A DNA stretch of 64,000 bases from Maratus speciosus (taxonomy: Eukaryota; Arthropoda; Arachnida; Araneae; Salticidae): the NCBI GenBank assembly GCA_963932465.1, contig OZ010786.1:537233073-537297072 (forward strand), in the 5' to 3' direction. Within the stretch, counting starts at the first letter, position 1, and each line of letters opens with the position of its first letter. The position numbers and the translations under genes were made by a program. Positions 22,646 to 34,350 of this stretch are shown one piece after another. The notes below the pieces were generated by a model. It worked only from the letters and a program-made list of their open reading frames with translations, was not told the DNA's origin and searched no databases.

Positions 22646-25640
22646 CGCGAAAAATGAAACAATCTAATGTTTAATCGATTGATAGTAAAAGACCAGGTCT
22701 CGAGGGGCTCCAATCCACAAGTCACGGCATTTTACAATCGGTCGATTCTAATTGGGAAAAATTGAGTTCAACGTAGGTAATTTGTCGCAATCTGTGGATG
22801 TTTCGGTAGAACTGCTTTCGATTTGTAAAATGTTTTTCTACTCGAAACGGGACTTTGAGAGTTTATCGATGAAGGTTTTGGTCGTCTGAAGTTCGATCTT
22901 TGCGATCTGTTTTTGAAGAGGATGCGACGGAATTTGGTGGACGAAATCAATTCCAAATGGTCGTTGTAATCTATTAAATTAATATTATTATTATTTTTTT
23001 TAATTCTTTGTTCTGTATATTTTTTAAGTTTTCGGTAGTATACAGAACATTGTTAATCACATTGCACTGTAAAAAAACAAATGTTTGTTAAAAAACGAAA
23101 ATGTATTGTATCCACGAAGGAAAAATATGATAATCTCTTCCGAGTTACCCCTCATTTTGAAAAGTATTCTTTATCCATAGAAATCTTAGAAACCAATATA
23201 CTTTCTAGATTTAAAGAATCATTCTCAAAAACGAACTTTCTGACAATAATTTTCGTAAAAGTCACTGAGTACTTTTATAGTATGCTAGGGGGCTCTGCCC
23301 CCTGCAAGTTACGCTCTTCAACTCCCGTTCAGACACTGCAGAATCTAAAAGCACGCTAATCAGATCGCCTGTAAAAAGATTAGAGAAGATTGAATTATAC
23401 TGAAAAAACCTGTAGCGATCGCCCTGTTAACGGGTTTCCATTCAATTCCCTTTGATTGCAAAAATTTAAGACGGAATCAGTTGCTGTTACGACATCCAAT
23501 GGTTGCTTTCGTGTTTGATTCACAATCTGTTGCCTGTTTTATCAAAAATCTGTCGCCAAACTATAAGATTAAATACCAATAATGGTTGATCATAAATGTC
23601 ACATTCATTTGACTTTAAGGAAGTTACACGTGTTTACGCCATCAAGTGATTTGTACTTCGACGTTTTATTTATATTTTTATTAATGTTATACTAATTTAT
23701 TTGTTCTTTCGTTATTTAAAATAAAAAATTATGCCAATTTGTATAATTTGGCTAGTGGTTTGGCGAAATTGGTCGACGGGAGAAGTAGTACCATTAAAAC
23801 ATTGCTTTGAAGTTGAAACTAAATGTAATGATTTGTTGTATTGTCATATATGCACCGGGTTTGCCGAACATTTTTTACGACAATTTGGCGGAAGTCTCGT
23901 TTTCGAATACCAGTCACATATGTATTTTTAAATTATTTTCTGTTATTTTTAAAATAAAGTAACAATAAATAAAAAAAGAATTAATAACTATGGAACAAAA
24001 CACTTTATAACATTTTTTGTAAATAAAAAGAAAATAAATTAATAAACAAATAAACATTTATTAATAAATAAGCAACAATATCCGGGTTACCATGTCAGGC
24101 AAAATAACGCCATTCTGGTTTATTCAATTAGGTACAGCGTTGCGTATATGAGATGTGTGCCTAATATTTTTCGTTTCTTTTCTTTTAAAATCAAAGAAAG
24201 AAGTGAAGGTAATTTATTTTAAATGTTTCAGTTTTAAATGATAGTTTTGTATTAAATAACATGATAATGAAATACAAATTGAATTATGAATAGAAGATGC
24301 ATTTCTTAGTATACATTTAAGGGAGGCCAAACTGGTCGCCAAATTAGTTTAAAATAATAACCTTTTCTAAAATATTGAAAAAAAATATCTGTTATGATTA
24401 GAATTTGAGTTGTCATCATTAGAGAAAAGTATATAAAATTAGAAAAAAAAATTATATTTCGAAAACTTATTCGAATTTAAAAATTCTAATTCCATTTTTG
24501 AGACCTGTGGATCAATACGGATTTTTGGTGTTAATTTTATCGCAATGTATTCCGTATTTTAGGAGAAATCACCGTGAAACTTAATCAGTTGTTTAATCAG
24601 TCGTTTCATATAATCGTTTCATAAATTCGTTTCATTTCAGCCGTTTCATGAAATCCGTTTCATAAATTCGTTTCATTCGTTCGGATTTTATATATATAGG
24701 GCAGATTAATAAGTGCTCTGAAACCACAATATAAATTTTTAGGATGTTATTCAATCTTAATTAAATATTTGTAGCTGCGTAACTGAATTTATACATGCTA
24801 AGAGTACACAATAATTTTAATTTTACTGTCAATGTTAGTGTTAATGCTATGAATTTATCATGTTTGTATGTAAAACATGCTGGATGAACATGGAAATGTT
24901 TAGTTGGCAATTGATGTATACCGAATAATTTATATTATGAGTTGAGAAATCTGTTTAATAAGCTACAAAATGTTTTCGGAAATGTTTCCGAAAATCAGTC
25001 ACAGAAAAAAGGGTTTTACTTATGCTTCTCTATAATTCTCAAACATATATTAAGTTTTTGACTTTTAAATGATAAAGAATGATTCTAGTAATCGTGGGGA
25101 TCTCGGAAGAGCTTATTGTACATTTTTCTTTGAGGTTAATATGATTTTTTCTAGATTAAGGATCATCTGTTTGTTTTTTGCAGTGCGGTTAATGCAATAA
25201 CATAAAAGTATGATGAGTTTTAATTGTGAGATGTCATAAAATATAAAGAGCAGAATATTTTTAATTGTTATTATTTCTGTTTATTACGAAAAATATGTTT
25301 TACGTTAAACAGTACATAAAATTTAAACATTTTCAATATTCTTGCGATTTAGTTACAAACCTAACTCAAACTTAAATCAGTTTAATAATAAAAAAATATA
25401 TTACCAGTAATAAGAAAAGTGTATGCTGTTGATAAATAATGTGATTTATGTATACTTTTTAAAAAAGCGTCATTTCTAAAGTAATAGAAAGCTTTTTTTA
25501 AGAATCATTCATGTTAATGGCTGTGAATCTCAATTGTTCATTTTTTATAAGCTCTTAAAATAAAAAGGATTATTTCACTTTGAAAGTAAGATTCTCTAGA
25601 CATTAACAATATCTTATTTGATATCTTAAATGTAGGAGTA
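22646..25640. other. Unassigned region with scattered moderate-complexity sequence
   Basis: The stretch 22690-22960 and the stretch 23280-23930 are less AT-rich than average. A perfect small hairpin, agggggc-tct-gccccct, lies at 23287-23303. A 66-codon frame (23731-23931, ATG) has no recognisable domain. Short repeats of cgtttcat occur at 24590-24690. Nothing could be assigned to a family. Confidence 0.4.
24600..24690 (+). repeat. Short tandem repeats of cgtttcat
   Basis: The octamer cgtttcat appears six times with 7-14 base spacers (cgtttcataaatt is repeated exactly twice). Confidence 0.8.
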
Positions 25641-25749
25641 TTTTAAAAGAATATGTTGAATAATATTATAAAAATGTAAAGCCTTTTATCTTTTAAAAAA
25701 TGTCTGTTTTTGTTTAAGCAGCAATTTTTTTAAACATGAAAATAAAATT

Positions 25750-26043
25750 TCACCAAAACAGGCAAAACAGACACGTATATTTGTTTAAATATTTAAACGT
25801 TGAAAATAGTTTTCAAATTCTTTATCCTTTGAATAATTTTTCGTGAAATGATGGATTAGTTTTAAAAAAGTAATTTCCTTTCTTTTAAAAGAAGTTTTAT
25901 TAGAACTTCTTTTTACAATTTTTAAAAATAAAGTTTTTACTTTCTGGAACAATAAATGTTTTAAAATGCTTTTTGACATACTTTTTCTTGTAACTGGGGA
26001 ATTGTCACAAAATACATAATATGAACTTTCACATTTTACTTAA
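25750..26043 (-). repeat. Dispersed repeat B, copy 1
   Basis: The minus strand from about 26035 to 25750 matches the plus strand at 29640-29905. Shared words are aaagttcatattat, tgtgacaattc, cagttacaa, acatttattattc / acatttattgttcc, aaagaaaggaaattac, taatccatcatttca and aaactattttcaa. The two copies face each other across 3.6 kb. Confidence 0.75.
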
Positions 26044-26049
26044 AAGTCA

Positions 26050-26290
26050 GCAGATATTAATAATACATATGTTACAAGTTAAATATACATTTTATTTAAA
26101 TTTCCGAGTGCTTTCGGCCTATAATCCCGAAGCCATCATCGGGGAATATTTTCATTAATTGTGTTCCATTCCATGATAATATTCCCTGAAGATGGCTACG
26201 GGAATACAGAAAGAATGTACTCTGAAATTTAATTAAATTGTATATTTTTAAGCTTTTAACATCTGTATTATTATTAGTTCTCACTTTTTA
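26050..26290. mobile_element. Palindromic pair of Penelope-type ends
   Basis: The segment is an inverted repeat centred near 26165. The left arm contains cggcctataatcccgaag and ccatcatcggggaatatt. The right arm contains aatattccctgaagatggct and acgggaatac. The outer flanks also pair (aatatacattttatttaaat with aatttaattaaattgtatat; agatattaataatac with gtattattattag). Read on the minus strand, the words ccgatgatggcttcggg and ggccgaaagcac form the GATGATGGC...GGCCGAAA module seen at Penelope-like element ends. The palindrome has inserted into repeat B: repeat-B-like aaagttcatattatg occurs inverted on both sides (26020 and 26312). Confidence 0.5.
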
Positions 26291-26742
26291 ATCAAAGGGG
26301 GGTGTTTTTAAAGTTCATATTATGTAGTCTGTGACTGAATCAAAGTGGAGTATTGCATTTCATAATATGATTTTATTTATGTACTTTGAGATTTTCTATC
26401 AGCCTGTCGTAAAAGATAATGCCACAAAACATTTTACTAATTTGTTCCATTTGTTCTATTCGCGACAGCATGTCTTTTTTTTTTTTTTTTAAACCATTTT
26501 TTAAATAATGACTCTTATTCTTCATGTTTCATTACTTAACAAAATGATTTGTTTTTGATCAAGTTTTTCATATCAAGTGATATGTCTATCTATCTCTTTA
26601 TCTAGCTATACCAATTTGTTCATATATGTGTGATTTTATCTTTATTATATATACATGTATATATATATACTTGCAGTGTTTATAATATATGTCACTGCTT
26701 CCAAAGCAAGCTCATTGTGCAAATAATAAAAGGGTGCATGTA

Positions 26743-27857
26743 CAGTTAAGTAAACCCCCATAACTAACTCTTGTAGAAAAAAGTTACTGGTTCCTAACGA
26801 TTTGAAATAATGTCTACTTTTAAATTATGCATATAAGATTAGCTTAGGGGGCCATCTGCATATCAAAACGAACCCAAACTTTGTTTTTTTTTTTTTTTGT
26901 CAATAGCATTACCCAAGTATGACACCATAAATAGATTCTACACCCTTCAATTACCCTAAATCCAAATTTCATGAAATTCGTAAGGTTAGTTTCAAGAAAT
27001 TCATTATTTTATAATGAGCATATTTTAGAGTCTGTTCGTATGCAAATTGAAATTCAGTACTCGATTGTTGAAAGCTTACAGAATGACTATGACACTTCTA
27101 TTAATGTATTATTTCTTGCTAATATAAACATCTCACTCGCTTAATGTGTTTCGAATATTGCCAGCCCAAATGTTTCACTAAAATGGAAATATATATATAT
27201 ATATATATTTTTTTTTTTCAAATTTTGCTTTTCTGGTCATCATAGACGACATCTTAAATCGTCATTTTGACATTACACATAATTTGAAAACTATTTGGAG
27301 GAGAAATTTTAAATTGAGAATTTGCCTAAAGAAGTACATAATAAATATAAACCTGTCAAAAAAATTGTAGGTTGCAATTCACATTTTTTTCAATATTATT
27401 TTCATAATTCATAATGCATATCATAAAATTTCTAAAATTACAAGTTCAATGTATTTATGTTTGTATTTTTTAGCATTATACGTATACAAAAAAATTATCA
27501 CATTACGATTATAATATTAGGAGATATTAATAAAAATATGAAAATGTAATTTAACATTAGAAGCTCTAGATTTTTAATGTCTATAATTCAAAAATTTGTC
27601 AGCCAAATGACTTGAAATTTTATTTCTAGGCATAGTTTGAAACAAATAATTAAAATATATTGTCAAAATTGTGTGTTTCCATTGTAAAAAAACAAAGCTT
27701 GGTCTGGTTTATATTTATAGATGGCACCCTAAGCAAATTTTATATACATCATTTAAAAGTCGACTTTATTTCCAATCGTTTGGTACCTGTATTTTTTTTT
27801 CCTATTATAATTATTTGGAGAGTATTTAGGGGGTGTTTACTTTTTTTCCCACAACTG
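26743..27857. mobile_element. TA-flanked non-autonomous element, family C copy 1
   Basis: A 1,115-bp element is flanked by TA (26741-26742 and 27858-27859). The ends are cagttaagtaaacccccata on the left and, inverted from the right, cagttgtgggaaaaaaagta and aacacccc. Sub-terminal inverted similarity follows: taacgatttgaaataa with aacgattggaaataaa, and cttagggggccatct with cttagggtgccatct. The whole left part matches the right part of 47730-49638, and its right part matches the left part of that element, so the two copies lie in opposite orientations. No transposase remains. TA duplication points to the Tc1/mariner/pogo group. Confidence 0.8.
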
Positions 27858-28237
27858 TACTTAAAGATGTAACAAACAGAATGCAATGTACACGGCCCTA
27901 AACGTAGTTACAGATAACAATATGATGTAAATTCACGACAACTGCGGCAAATGTGATAATGCAAAATATGTAAAATATCAATAATAAGACAAAGTGTCTG
28001 TTGAATAGTTGTCACTCTTTATCTTTGCGCTAATCGACCGCATATCAGCTAAACCTTCTAAATTTAATATCGAGATTTATCTAATTCAAATATTAGCTCA
28101 ATTTAATAATTGTGCAAATATTATGGTATTTTATTAGTTTCATTTATAACATCTGATTTTCATACATTGTATAAAAATTGTATTTTTCTTTCTTTGTGCC
28201 ATGTCCCATTGTCTTATAACATGTCCCATCACAATTA

Positions 28238-29429
28238 CAGTCATTCAGGGTAACTTTGAACCATGGGGTGTAGCTTTGCACCACCTCCTAATTTTCAATA
28301 TTTTTCAATCCAAGAGACTAAATAAGCTCAAGAACTGTGCTCTGTTGGCAAAGTTCTAAACTGGGATTTGTACTCTATTTTATAAAATAAATTAGCAACA
28401 TTATACGCAATTAAATGCATCATTTAACTATTTTTGTGAAGTACTGTTTTCAAGGTAATGTTGAATGCTGTTTTGAAGTTGTTGTAATCAAATTATATTT
28501 TCATAGTAAGTAACAATACACTCATTTATCAGACATATTATTGTCTAAATGTTGTAAATGTGATAATATTTTGTGATTACTTATTTATTAATAGTTAATA
28601 AAATATAAAATAAGAAGGTACTAACGTTTTACCACATTTTCAGGGTAACTTTGAGCCGGCTCAAAGTTATACTGATGTTTATAATTTACTGATTATAGGT
28701 GCTACGGTCAAAAAATTACCATATTTGCACGTATATTTTATATAAATGACAAAAGTGATCATTAGATATAACATGTAAATATTTTCACAAATTAGTGTAA
28801 AATACATACAATTCAATAAAAAGCGTTTTTCGGGGCGGAGCTACTCAAATTTGACATTTCATAAATTCCACATTTTTTATTCTTGTTTGAATAATAATAG
28901 TACTAGTATGTATTACTGTAACTATGGATATATTATTGAGATAAAACATTGAAAATAGTTTTCCGCTGCATTTTTATGTTTTATATGTTCAAAAAACAGG
29001 GTTTTTTTCTAAATGTTCATGGTTCGCTTGTTCCACTTTTCTTATGCCGGGTATTTGTTGTAATATCACAAATTATACAAATCTTGTGATGTTGGGAAAG
29101 GTAAATTCGGAGTCTTTACATATCATATCTGAAAACATTTTGGGGTGTTCAAAGTTTTCCTAACTATGATACTTTTTTATCATGAATTACTTTAGATAAT
29201 AATTATCAAATGCTGCAAAGTTACACTAAATGACTGGGTAACTTTGAACCAGGTTAAAAATTCATTTTTTATAGCTTTTATCATTATTATTCCTTAATTA
29301 TTGATAGTTATACAATAATATAGGATAATGTCTTCTATTTTATGCCCCTAGTTGCAACAATATTCTGAAAATAAGAGTGTGCCATATGAAAATAGAGAAA
29401 ATGGGGATCAAAGTTACCATGAATGACTG
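28238..29429. mobile_element. TA-flanked MITE with Tigger-like end design, family D
   Basis: A 1,192-bp element with ends cagtcattcagggtaacttt and, inverted on the right, cagtcattcatggtaacttt, flanked by TA (28236-28237 and 29430-29431). The core word ggtaactttga is repeated inside at 28643 (cagggtaactttgagcc) and 29232 (ctgggtaactttgaacc). Sub-terminal copies of the TIR core are usual in pogo/Tigger elements. The interior is AT-rich and shows no transposase. A small duplication, catgtcccat, sits just outside the left end at 28199-28230. Confidence 0.85.
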
Positions 29430-29639
29430 TACCTTCTAAAAATCTAAAATAATTTTTGTTGCTATCACCAAAAGTGTACTGTCTCAATAAAATTAAAATC
29501 GTGAAAGAAAGGCTTTTTTGTGAACGGACAAAAAGAATTAGACATGTGAAAAATACAAAACCATTAAATTTAAAATTGAAAATGTAGTATTTTCACACAT
29601 TTATTATTAATGTAAATAATAGTAAAATGTGAATTTATT

Positions 29640-29905
29640 AAAGTTCATATTATACAATTTGCGACAATTCTCCAGTTACAAAAAAATATATGTCAAAAAA
29701 GAATTTTAAAACATTTATTATTCAAGAAAGTAAAAACTTTATGATTAAAAAATATATAAACATTCCTGATAAAAATTATTTTTAAAGAAAGGAAATTACT
29801 TTTTAAAAACTAATCCATCATTTCATGAAAAATGATTAAAAGATAAAGAATTTGAAAACTATTTTCAACATTTAAATATTTAAAAAATATATACGCGTCA
29901 GTTTT
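29640..29905 (+). repeat. Dispersed repeat B, copy 2
   Basis: It is the inverted partner of 25750-26043, with a series of shared words in the same order and few gaps. This copy lacks the Penelope-type palindrome present beside copy 1. Confidence 0.75.
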
Positions 29906-30372
29906 TTCAGAACAAAGATTCATAAATTTTCCACGTCACAAAAGATATCTCGTTGGATTTCAATATAACAAAATATGTATATAACGAAACCATTCGGTGC
30001 AAGGACTATGAAACTCATTTAAGACTAGTTCAATTTTATTGAACTTATTAATTGCATGAAATTATTAAAAAGAACATAAAAAGACATTATTCGAAATGAA
30101 TAATTTAAAAAAAATCTACTGTATTAAAGAAAATTTATGGATTATAAATACAGTATGTTATATATTTCTGTAAAGTTTTTGTTTATCTATTTCTATTTAA
30201 ATTTTTAAATGCATACTACTTAGAAATTATTCGTAAAAAATATAATTTAACACTACTAAGATATCCGCTAACCCCTGGCAGTTAAAAGGAATTTTTTAAG
30301 ATTTGATTCTAAAATGCAAAGATTCATATTAATGTTTAACTAGGTTGATGAAAATACATTTAAAATAAAATA
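29906..30372. other. Unassigned AT-rich DNA
   Basis: No recognisable feature. Confidence 0.4.
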
Positions 30373-30887
30373 CGGGGTGTATACAAATTATTTGGGCAAA
30401 AAGAATGATTTACTGAATGGCATTCTCAGGAAAAGAAATTAAAGTACATATTGTTGTAAGATAGAAAAATATTTCATGTTTACCCTTATCACAAATGTTC
30501 GATGTGACTTTCTTTCGTGACTCTGCAATCGTCTCTTCGGTAAAGCATTTCTTACCATAGATTCGTCAGCATGTTTCCGTCGATCAAATTAATTGTAGTG
30601 CAGATTCTTGATATTAGTTCAGGTATGGATGCAGGAAGTGGCGGCTTGTAGACTACATCCTTTACAAAAACCCATACACCGAAATTAAGCGGTTAAAGAT
30701 CCTGTGATCTTGGAGGCCATTGAATACCACCTCCGCTCGCTAAGCAATAGCGTCAGTTATGACACCTAACGCCATCTATGAATAAACTTCGGTAATATTA
30801 CTACTAGTCTTAGTTTGAACTAGTTAATTTAATTTAATATTTCGGAAATTCTTTACTAAATAGCCCTATTAATTTGTTGACACCCTG
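30373..30887 (-). mobile_element. Decayed IS630/Tc1-mariner element, deleted
   Basis: The left end cggggtgtatacaaattatt follows TA. The right end, inverted, reads cagggtgtcaacaaattaat. The target duplication on the right is no longer TA. The interior, read on the minus strand, holds only the 3' end of a transposase gene. At about 515 bp the element is much shorter than an autonomous member. Confidence 0.7.
30480..30745 (-). pseudogene. IS630-type transposase C-terminal remnant
   Basis: The minus strand reads GGGIQWPPRSQDL, stop, PLNFGVWVFVKDVVYKPPLP, then ASIPELISRICTTI, stop, and later DDCRVTKESHIEHL. This matches the well-known arthropod transposase ending WPPRSPDLTPLDFFLWGxVK followed by DxVYxPPLPxxLxELKxRI and DxCRVTxGxHIEHL. 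The acidic catalytic residue expected after the proline-rich turn is not preserved, since the segment reads PLNFG, and stops interrupt it. The N-terminal two thirds are missing. Confidence 0.75.
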
Positions 30888-31149
30888 CATAATAAAATTT
30901 TCAAAAAAGGATAATTTTAATTGTACTATAATATCAATATTTGTATTTTTTTTAATTTAATCATTGAGTTTTTTAAACCACATATCTTAAATTCAAGAGA
31001 AAATTCATAAAAAAAAATACTAACATAAAAATACAATTGATAAATAATGAACATAATTTTTAGCATCACTTTTAACATCTAATTTTCTATATTATATCGA
31101 CAAAAATAAAAATGCAACAACTCAGTGTGCTTGATTGACAAAAACCGCT

Positions 31150-31400
31150 CCTGAAATATGCTAAAATGTCGATTTTAAATATTAAGGCTGATCTTAAATC
31201 CAAAAGGACAATTTTATGACGTATGTTTTAATTTATTTTTGTTCGAAAATGCATGAAAGTAGCAGGTATTGTTGTTCAGAAACTATGTAATCGAACGGTT
31301 TCTTCATATTTTTGCAATCGCAATAGATCTTTCAGAAAATATCTTCAAAGTGGGCGTTTTGAACAGAATTTCCGCACGATGGAAGAATAATCACTCAAGA
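31150..31400 (-). repeat. Diverged inverted copy of the 61-64 kb array unit
   Basis: The plus-strand words cagaaactatgtaatcgaac and ttcaaagtgggcgttttgaa, followed by cagaatttcc, are the reverse complement of the array words gtacattatatagtttctg and ggaaattctgttcaaaatgc, followed by ccactttgac. Spacing also agrees. This is a remote, single and diverged relative of the tandem units 30 kb away. Confidence 0.65.
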
Positions 31401-31689
31401 AAGGGTGAAAAACATCTTTGTCACGTGTTCGAAATTGCTTATAATTTATTTATTAAAAAATTGAAAACACAGATCGATTCCAAATCACTTCCACAGCCAG
31501 ACCTTCCAATTTTATATCTTTCCGATAAAAAATGATTTTTTAAATGGGTCAAAACGTTTAGCCCTTCTTGAGCAGAGCACTTTAGAACCGCCTTACGTGG
31601 TCTCAGGCCTCTTAAAATTGGAAAAAGGGAAAAAAGACCCTTTTCAACATTTAATATATTAAAATGTATCTGATTTAAAAACACAGTTT

Positions 31690-32360
31690 TTTGGGGGATG
31701 AAAGATATAAATATGTTCTTTCATTTCATGTATTAAAAAAATTGAAAGATGCATAATTAGTATTCATAGGGGGCTCCAAACTATGAGACATTGGTCGAGA
31801 CGAAAATTGGTATAACAGATTACGCGCAGAATTACAAAATAAATTTTAGACCTAGAATGAAATTTCCCGTGCCTGATTTAACTTCAGAGTGTAATAATGA
31901 CTCTGAACCTAAATAAATTTGTATTTAACGCATTTTTATATTTTGAATACAAAGTTCTATTTAGCTAATGCAAAATTTAGAAAATTTCAACAGTATACAA
32001 TAATAATCTTAAAAATATATCTCTTTTATCAAATTTTTATGTTTAGGAAATTTTATGTTCAGTTTATATAGACTAACATGAAATATATGTTTTGAAAATT
32101 TTATGAAAAAATATTCAGAGTTGTTTGAGATATCTTGTGCATTATGCCCAAAAAGGTCACTTGGAGAAAATTGACTTCAAAGTTTCGGAAAAGCCGCTTC
32201 AGCTATCGTGCGGGTAAAATTCTAAACGTCATAACTTTTGTTCTATTAGAAGTTTCAAGGAAACAATTATATCAAAATGTTCATAAAAGATAGGAGTTTA
32301 ACATCTAAAAAAATTAAATTTCAAAAATTTTGAGGCTTTAAGAGTCTTGAGACCCCTTAA
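31690..32360 (+). repeat. Dispersed repeat E, copy 1
   Basis: It matches 43000-43660 in inverted orientation over about 650 bases. Shared words include aatatgttctttcatttca, gcataattagtatt, ttacgcgcagaattac against its inverted partner, ttctatttagctaatgcaaa, aaatttcaacagtata, agccgcttcagcta, ttttgttctattagaagttt and gtttaacatctaaaaaaat. Coding potential was not seen. Confidence 0.8.
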
Positions 32361-32639
32361 GATCAATCCTTTACGTTTTTGTCTATTTATTTATGCTTAT
32401 TTGAAAGTTTCTTTTCAATTCGGAATACCTGTCTTCCAAATGCGAAATGCAATAAACAGATTAAATATTATTCCATAAATATTTTTTCATTAATATAATA
32501 TCGTATTTATTTTACTTTACAGTCATCATCTTTGAATCTCTTTTTTTTTTAACTTTTCTGTTTCCGATAAACACATATTGTTTTTAATCACTCTTAATAT
32601 AAAATGCTTTACAGATTTTTCTGTAATGGTACATTTAAC

Positions 32640-32664
32640 GAATATTTATATATATATATATATT
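32640..32664. repeat. (TA)n microsatellite
   Basis: Alternating T and A over about 25 bases. Confidence 0.85.
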
Positions 32665-32870
32665 CGATATTTTCTTCAACTTTTATTTCAAAGAAAAAAG
32701 ATTGAACAAGTAAAATACATAATTATTTTTGTTAATAAAACAACAAATTATTATCATTGTTGCTTCTAGAATATCTAAATGATCTAGATCATCTGATTGA
32801 ATGTCAGTTTGTCATAGAAGAAAAACCTTTCTCACAGAAAATGGCATTCAAATATGCAGTCTTTGTTTAG

Positions 32871-33451
32871 CCCCTTAATTCTCGCTCCCGTCAATATCAT
32901 GGGCTGAGGTGTCGTTCGTTATTTCTCCCGCCCGTCATATTTCCGGGCTGGAGATTTAATTGCCGGAAAAAACTTCTGAAACCAGAAAAATTTAATTGGC
33001 ATTTCCGTGCGAATTCTTTGAATATTACCATATGGGGGTTGGCTTTTGGGGCTGATTGTAATGCTGCGATTTGTATTGCATGTTTCGAAGTATATACGCT
33101 CAAAAAATTATTAATAATCAAAATTTAATTTATATATATTATTTCCAATATTATTTGTAAAAATTTGTGTGATGATGATAATTAAAGATCTAAGATTTGA
33201 AAAATAAAGGTCTTATTCACATTAATTTCTATGTGTAAAACACACATTAAGACACAGAATTCTCTCATAATGGTTTTTCTACAAATGTGACTTCGTTCTA
33301 TAACATCTTTATTTTTCGCCTTAAGGAAAAAAAAAAAAAAAAAAAAAATTGCATATTGTATTTAGAGACCTTATAATTATTCAATTTCTGCAATGAAATA
33401 AATAGGTACTTTTTTGATGGTTTTTCCAAATATTAAGCGACCGTGAAGGGG
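32871..33451. mobile_element. piggyBac-like MITE with TTAG target
   Basis: The left end reads ccccttaattctcgct. The right end, inverted, reads ccccttcacggtcgct (12 of 16 identical). The flanks are direct repeats TTAG (32867-32870 and 33452-33455) instead of the usual TTAA. C-rich ends and a 4-bp TTAN duplication suggest a piggyBac-type element. The interior has a moderately G+C-rich segment (32890-33070) open for 74 codons on the minus strand but without recognisable similarity, and an A-run at 33329-33348. Confidence 0.55.
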
Positions 33452-33455
33452 TTAG

Positions 33456-33795
33456 TCACTGAAAATCAGTATGTCCCAAAAAATTCGGAAAAAATAAATT
33501 GAAAATAAAAAAAGAATTACAATATATATTTATTCATAAATCCAAATATTGGATTGTATTTATTTCTCAAATGTCAAAGGGGTTGCATTTAAGTAGATAT
33601 TATAAATTATAAGTCTAAAGAATGCATTAAACATATTTTAACAAATTATTATATTAACTGATTTGAAATAAAACGATTACCCTATGCGATGGTTAAAAGA
33701 ATTTTCTTCTGAGTAATATGTATCGTCCTCCATAAACCATAAAACTCGTGTAAGATATGCCTCTAGCCCATATTATAAGAGATTGTCAGAAAATA
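33456..33795. other. Unassigned AT-rich DNA
   Basis: No recognisable feature between the piggyBac-like MITE and the mariner remnant. Confidence 0.4.
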
Positions 33796-34350
33796 TTAGG
33801 TTGAGCAAAAAGTTCTGTAAAATTTTTGAAAGTTGCGTTGTTATGCGCAAATTAAGAACAAAAGTAACAAGGACTATTCTTCAAAGTAGAGACCGTCATA
33901 GTCCACAACTTTTTGCCATCATTCTGCCAGATTCCGGTTTGCTGGAAGTACCACGGTGGCTCATTGGAATCGAAAAATTTTTGACATACTTCTTGAACTT
34001 CATTAAAGGATTCAAATCGACGGCCTTTGAAAAAGTGTTTTATTGATCGAAAGATGCCATAATCGGATGGAGCCACGTCTGGACCGTAAGCGTGGTGTGG
34101 GAGAATTTCGACGCTGTCCAACGGTACGAACTTGTCCTTGATACTCTGGACCACATGCGGTTTGGCATTGTCCTGCTGAAACAAAACGCGCTTTCAGCGG
34201 ACCAATCTTGGATACTTCTGTACCAATTTGTTGTAGACGCGATCCAATTGTTGGCATTACAGCTTGGCATTGAAGGCACGACCATCATATACGATACAAA
34301 TTCTGGTAACTATTAGATTAAAAATTTCCAGAAGTTTTTGCTCAACCTAA
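33796..34350 (-). mobile_element. mariner element, 5' part deleted
   Basis: A 555-bp element with ends ttaggttgagcaaaaagttc and, inverted from the right, ttaggttgagcaaaaacttc, flanked by TA (33794-33795 and 34351-34352). A full mariner is about 1.3 kb, so the first half of the gene is missing. The transposase remnant runs on the minus strand. Confidence 0.9.
33852..34305 (-). pseudogene. mariner transposase, C-terminal half
   Basis: The minus strand reads, with a stop, INAxL / CQQLDRVYNKLVQKYPRLVR, stop, then KRVLFQQDNAKPHVVQSIK, holding the second catalytic Asp. After VEILPHHAYGPDVAPSDYG, holding the third Asp, the frame stays open for about 70 more residues (FKGRRFESFNEVQEVCQKFF). This is the usual tail of a mariner transposase. 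I count 35 residues between the two Asp residues where most mariners have 34, which may reflect one inserted codon. The N-terminal DNA-binding region is absent, so it is not functional. Confidence 0.85.

Noticed and set aside
23287..23303. Hairpin agggggctctgccccct as a Helitron 3' end
   Set aside because: On the minus strand it ends in CTAG, but the stem includes that end, no T follows, and no matching Helitron 5' end or protein was found.
32897..33121. 74-codon minus-strand frame
   Set aside because: It is inside the piggyBac-like MITE, with no recognisable domain and no supporting copies.
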